Below, one piece after another: positions 60,430 to 64,000 of a stretch of DNA of 64,000 bases (positions are counted from its first letter, which is position 1; every line of letters begins with the position of its first letter). A program made the translations under genes and the position numbers. Origin of the DNA: an uncultured Ruminococcus sp. GTDB lineage: Bacteria; Bacillota; Clostridia; Oscillospirales; Ruminococcaceae. The stretch spans positions 1 through 64,000 of the forward strand of contig CANQJO010000007.1 of the NCBI GenBank assembly GCA_947624255.1, read 5' to 3'. A model generated the notes under the pieces. That model was not told the origin of the DNA and ran no database searches. It was given only the letters and a program-made list of their open reading frames with translations.

Positions 60430-61724
60430 TTCTTGAGTCTCTCCAGATACTCCGTTATCGAGCGGTAAAGCTCCTCCGCAGCAGTATCGGTATCAGATTC
60501 ATTATATGAGACATTCTCTATTGCCGTGTTATAAAACTCTTTCATACGTGAAAGCTCCATATAAGGACTTATGGTGAGTGTATCCGCCTGCTCAAGCATT
60601 TCGTCATTCTGTTGTGCAAGCCCGGAAAGCATTCCGCTTTCTTCAAGTGCCTCCTCTGCATAGCGTGATGCCGGTATGCCTCGTGTTGTTCCCAATATTT
60701 TTGCGCACTCGGTGTTATTCAGGAGAAAATCTACAAATGCTGCTGCCTCATCGGGGTGCTTTGTGTTTTTTGACACAGCATACAGCATCGAGGGCTTTAT
60801 CATCCAGCCGCCTGTTTTTCCATTGTCTGAGAGCAGCGGTCCTGCTTCAAGAATTCCCTCCGGCAGCACAGATTCGTACTTGCCCACTGAGCTTCCCCAT
60901 TCAAGGACTCCCGCTATCTTTCCGTCAATAAATTCCGGAGACTGATAAAGTGCCGCATTGCCGTCCTCATCGGTGCGTGTCTGTATGGTACGTATGACAT
61001 GGTTATCCTCCATGCGCTTGTAAAAATCGAGAGCGCATTTGAGATCCTCCTGCGTAAAGCCGAGCCTGCCGTCCATGGTGATAAACTCTCTGCCTGTCTG
61101 CTGCTGGACGTAAACGACCGCAAGATACCACGCTGTTCCGCCGGATTGTATATCAAGGTCAAGAGGATACATATCGTGATCGCTGAATCTCTCTCCCAAT
61201 GCGATGAGTTCGTCCCATGTTTTCGGATATGAGACGCCGAGGCTTTCATATACCTGTGAATTGTAGAAAAGTCCCCTGCCGGTAACAGACACCGTAACAG
61301 CGTTGAGTCTGCCGTCTGCCTCTCCAAAGGAGAGTATATCATCGTCAAATCCGGAAAGATCAAGACCGGGGAGCTGCCGGAGATCATAAAATCCCTCTCC
61401 GTCGGGAGACATTGTTATGAGCCAATCATAATTTATCTGCATGATATCCGGCTCGTTGCCGCTGCCCACCTGTGCTGTGACCTTTTCCGACCACCCCTCC
61501 CAACCGCCGTACTCCGGGATTATCGTTATTTCGGGATGGAGCTCATTCCACAGCTCAATGGCTTCGAGAGTAGCCGCATGGCGGTCATCTCCTCCCCACC
61601 ACGAAAAGCGGAGACTGCATTTATCAAGTGTTCCATCAGGGGGAGTGATCTCCTGTTTTTTATCTCCGCAGGCTGAAAATGCCAATACACAGCTCATTGC
61701 TGCCGTAATAATATATCTCTTCAT
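60426..61724 (-). CDS. Extracellular carbohydrate-binding lipoprotein (ABC substrate-binding)
   Basis: Lipobox AFSAC; LRFSWWGGDDRHAATLEAIELWNELHPEITI. Confidence 0.92.
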   Translation of the reverse strand: MKRYIITAAMSCVLAFSACGDKKQEITPPDGTLDKCSLRFSWWGGDDRHAATLEAIELWNELHPEITIIPEYGGWEGWSEKVTAQVGSGNEPDIMQINYDWLITMSPDGEGFYDLRQLPGLDLSGFDDDILSFGEADGRLNAVTVSVTGRGLFYNSQVYESLGVSYPKTWDELIALGERFSDHDMYPLDLDIQSGGTAWYLAVVYVQQQTGREFITMDGRLGFTQEDLKCALDFYKRMEDNHVIRTIQTRTDEDGNAALYQSPEFIDGKIAGVLEWGSSVGKYESVLPEGILEAGPLLSDNGKTGGWMIKPSMLYAVSKNTKHPDEAAAFVDFLLNNTECAKILGTTRGIPASRYAEEALEESGMLSGLAQQNDEMLEQADTLTISPYMELSRMKEFYNTAIENVSYNESDTDTAAEELYRSITEYLERLKK

Positions 61725-61727
61725 AGA

Positions 61728-62267
61728 CTAATCCTCAGTCATTATCCTCAGAATACCGTCCGAGAGCTTTTCGATGACCTCCAGAACAGATTTCACGCCG
61801 CTGTCGCAGTATTTGAAATATGTGTAATATCCCCCGTATATCAGAAAGCTCATGACCATGCGGCTTTGTATGCCGGGATCGTAATCGGGATAGACGCTGT
61901 GTATCAGGGACATCAGCTCATTTTCCAAGAGAGTTATAAAGCTTGCGCTCCGGCTGCCCTCAAACAGTATTTTTATCAGTTGTTCATTCACCACAAAGGC
62001 ATCGGCAAGCTCTCTGATAAACAGCTTATTGTCACGCAGGACCTCCTCTGTATGTTCGATCGAATTGAGCGTTGATCTGACTACCTCACGTTCAAGTGAT
62101 TCCGAAAGGTCGTATATATCGTGATAGTGAAGATAAAACGTTGACTTGTTGATCTCTGCGATATCAGCAAGTTCCTTGACTGTGATCTTCTCCAGCGGCT
62201 TACCGGCACGGAGTTTCAGAAAAGCATTTATGATATTGCGGCGTGTACGTTCAACACGCATATCCAT
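61728..62267 (-). CDS. TetR/AcrR-family transcriptional regulator
   Basis: RTRRNIINAFLKLRAGKPLEKITVKELADIAEINKSTFYLHYHDIYDLSE. Confidence 0.92.
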   Translation of the reverse strand: MDMRVERTRRNIINAFLKLRAGKPLEKITVKELADIAEINKSTFYLHYHDIYDLSESLEREVVRSTLNSIEHTEEVLRDNKLFIRELADAFVVNEQLIKILFEGSRSASFITLLENELMSLIHSVYPDYDPGIQSRMVMSFLIYGGYYTYFKYCDSGVKSVLEVIEKLSDGILRIMTED

Positions 62268-62302
62268 AGCGAACCCCTCCTTATTGCAGTGAACTGTTAA
62301 AT

Positions 62303-62335
62303 AGACAATTAAAGACAGCAGTCTGATAATTGACT
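62303..62335. promoter_or_regulatory. Nested inverted repeat in the divergent tetR/glgB intergenic region; possible operator
   Basis: AGACAATTA...TAATTGACT (one mismatch) around inner AGAC-agca-GTCT, with nearly the same centre. Confidence 0.45.
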
Positions 62336-62353
62336 TGCGTTAAAAAATGACTA

Positions 62354-62382
62354 TTGAAAATACGCCAAGATTACTATATAAT
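62354..62382 (+). promoter_or_regulatory. Promoter of glgB
   Basis: TTGAAA, 17-nt spacer, TATAAT. Confidence 0.7.
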
Positions 62383-62429
62383 AGATTATAGCAGAATAAT
62401 CGACAAATGTCAATTACCGGAGTGATTCA

Positions 62430-64000
62430 ATGGATATTTACGAATTCTACAAGGGAGAGGTCTTCGATGCTTATGAATATCTTGGCGCTCACCTCTCCGA
62501 GAACGGCACTGTCTTTCGTACCTATGCGCCGAATGCCTCAAAAGTCTCATTGATAGGAGATTTCAGCCGGTGGGAGGATATCCCCATGGAACAGATCGCT
62601 GACGGCAATTTCTATGAGCTTTTCTGTCCCGATGCAAAGGAGGGTATGCGGTATAAATTCCGCATCTATGACAGAAACGGCAATTTTATAGATCACTGCG
62701 ATCCATACGGCTTTGGAATGGAGCTTCGCCCCGGAACTTGCTCCGTTATCAGAAGCATTGAGGATTTCAGCTTCACTGACGAAAAATGGCTCTCTCAGCG
62801 GACTGACGGTCATGATAAGCCGATGAACATCTACGAGGTACACCTCGGCTCATGGCGAAAAAAATCAGATGCTCCCGAGGATTGGTATAACTATTCGGAA
62901 ATAGCCGATATGCTCACCGACTACGCTCTGAAATTCGGATACAACTATCTGGAATTCATGCCTCTCAGTGAGCACCCCTGCGATGAATCATGGGGATATC
63001 AGATCACCGGATTTTTCGCTCCCACCTCACGATACGGCACTGCAAAGCAGCTCATGGAGCTTGTTGACAAATGCCACAGCAAGGGTATCGGCGTAATAGT
63101 TGACTTCGTTCCCGTCCATTTTGCCGTTGACCACTATGCCCTGACCGAGTATGACGGCACACGGCTTTATGAGTTCCCTGATGATGAGGCAGGATATAAT
63201 GAATGGGGCAGCAGGAATTTCATGCACTCCAAAGGCGAGGTTCGCTCATTTATCAGGTCGGCAGCAAATTACTGGCTCAGTGTTTATCACTTTGATGGCA
63301 TCAGAATGGACGCTATACGCAATATGATCTACCTGAACGGCGATGAGCACCGTGGCGAGAACCGTCAGGCGATCGAGTTTCTGAGATCCATGAACTGCTG
63401 TCTTAAAGCACGTCACCCCACTGCGATCATTGCCGCAGAGGATTCCTCTACGTATCCAAAGGTCACCGCTCCCGTATTTTTGGGAGGACTCGGCTTCGAC
63501 TACAAATGGGACTTAGGCTGGATGCATGACACTCTTGAATATTTTCAAAGTGCTCCCATGTATCGCTCAAGAGATTACCACAAGCTGACGTTCTCGATGC
63601 TGTATTTCTACAACGAAAAGTTTATTCTGCCTCTCTCTCATGATGAGGTAGTCCACGGAAAAGCCTCGATCTGTCAGAAAATGAACGGTCAGTATCCCGA
63701 TAAGTTTCCGCAGGCAAAGGCTCTGTATATGTATATGATCTCCCACCCCGGCAAGAAGCTGAACTTCATGGGCAATGAATTTGCTCAGCTCAGGGAATGG
63801 GACGAAAAGCGTGAGCAGGACTGGGAGGTGCTGAAATATCCTCTGCACGACTCGTTCAGAGAGTATATAAAGGCTCTCAATAAAATTTATCTAAAATACA
63901 ATGCGCTCCACTATGACTATGACTCCACAAATTTCATGTGGGATGACTGCTCGTCCACGGAAAGGTGCATTTATGCCATACGCCGCAAGAGTAAAGACGG
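62430..64000 (+). CDS. glgB: 1,4-alpha-glucan branching enzyme, truncated by the window end
   Basis: MDIYEFYKGEVFDAYEYLGAHLSENGTVFRTYAPNASKVSLIGDF...FDGIRMDAIRNM...AEDSST...LPLSHDEVVHGK; open to the window end and absent from the supplied track. Confidence 0.95.
   Translation, partial: MDIYEFYKGEVFDAYEYLGAHLSENGTVFRTYAPNASKVSLIGDFSRWEDIPMEQIADGNFYELFCPDAKEGMRYKFRIYDRNGNFIDHCDPYGFGMELRPGTCSVIRSIEDFSFTDEKWLSQRTDGHDKPMNIYEVHLGSWRKKSDAPEDWYNYSEIADMLTDYALKFGYNYLEFMPLSEHPCDESWGYQITGFFAPTSRYGTAKQLMELVDKCHSKGIGVIVDFVPVHFAVDHYALTEYDGTRLYEFPDDEAGYNEWGSRNFMHSKGEVRSFIRSAANYWLSVYHFDGIRMDAIRNMIYLNGDEHRGENRQAIEFLRSMNCCLKARHPTAIIAAEDSSTYPKVTAPVFLGGLGFDYKWDLGWMHDTLEYFQSAPMYRSRDYHKLTFSMLYFYNEKFILPLSHDEVVHGKASICQKMNGQYPDKFPQAKALYMYMISHPGKKLNFMGNEFAQLREWDEKREQDWEVLKYPLHDSFREYIKALNKIYLKYNALHYDYDSTNFMWDDCSSTERCIYAIRRKSKD

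Overview
The 64 kb window looks like chromosomal DNA from a fibre-degrading, cellulosome-type Ruminococcus or related Oscillospiraceae. This rests on dockerin domains, a GH9 cellulase, CE12/GH105 pectin genes, and the gene content and order. Housekeeping loci include rpoB-rpoC, a SAM-I riboswitch with metK, pfk, a phosphohexomutase, rpmE, a dgt-like HD gene, dnaG-rpoD, ychF and a 3'-truncated glgB. Accessory loci include: (i) a truncated BspA-type LRR protein with Thr linker and dockerin; (ii) a membrane-anchored GH9 cellulase; (iii) a Wzm/Wzt-type surface polysaccharide operon with three GT4 genes, apparently running into an ABC-F gene; (iv) a double-CE12 esterase with an internal dockerin; (v) a two-component system beside a C39-like lipoprotein; (vi) two EAL proteins with degenerate GGDEF domains; (vii) a TetR/ABC/GH105 pectin-oligosaccharide locus. 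The observations most worth follow-up are: a soluble-looking EAL protein fused to a C-terminal GIG-repeat beta-solenoid-like domain; face-to-face consensus promoters upstream of rpoBC that bound a possible ~125-nt RNA; a PP2C-like gene that seems to lack its first metal-binding motif, preceded by an unlisted 46-aa ORF resembling a vWA stub; an ~88-aa hyperacidic RpoB tail; and an unlisted 48-aa Asn/Ser-rich ORF with a structured leader. I found no CRISPR array, rRNA, tRNA or intact transposase. Family assignments are from reading the translations; no database search was run.
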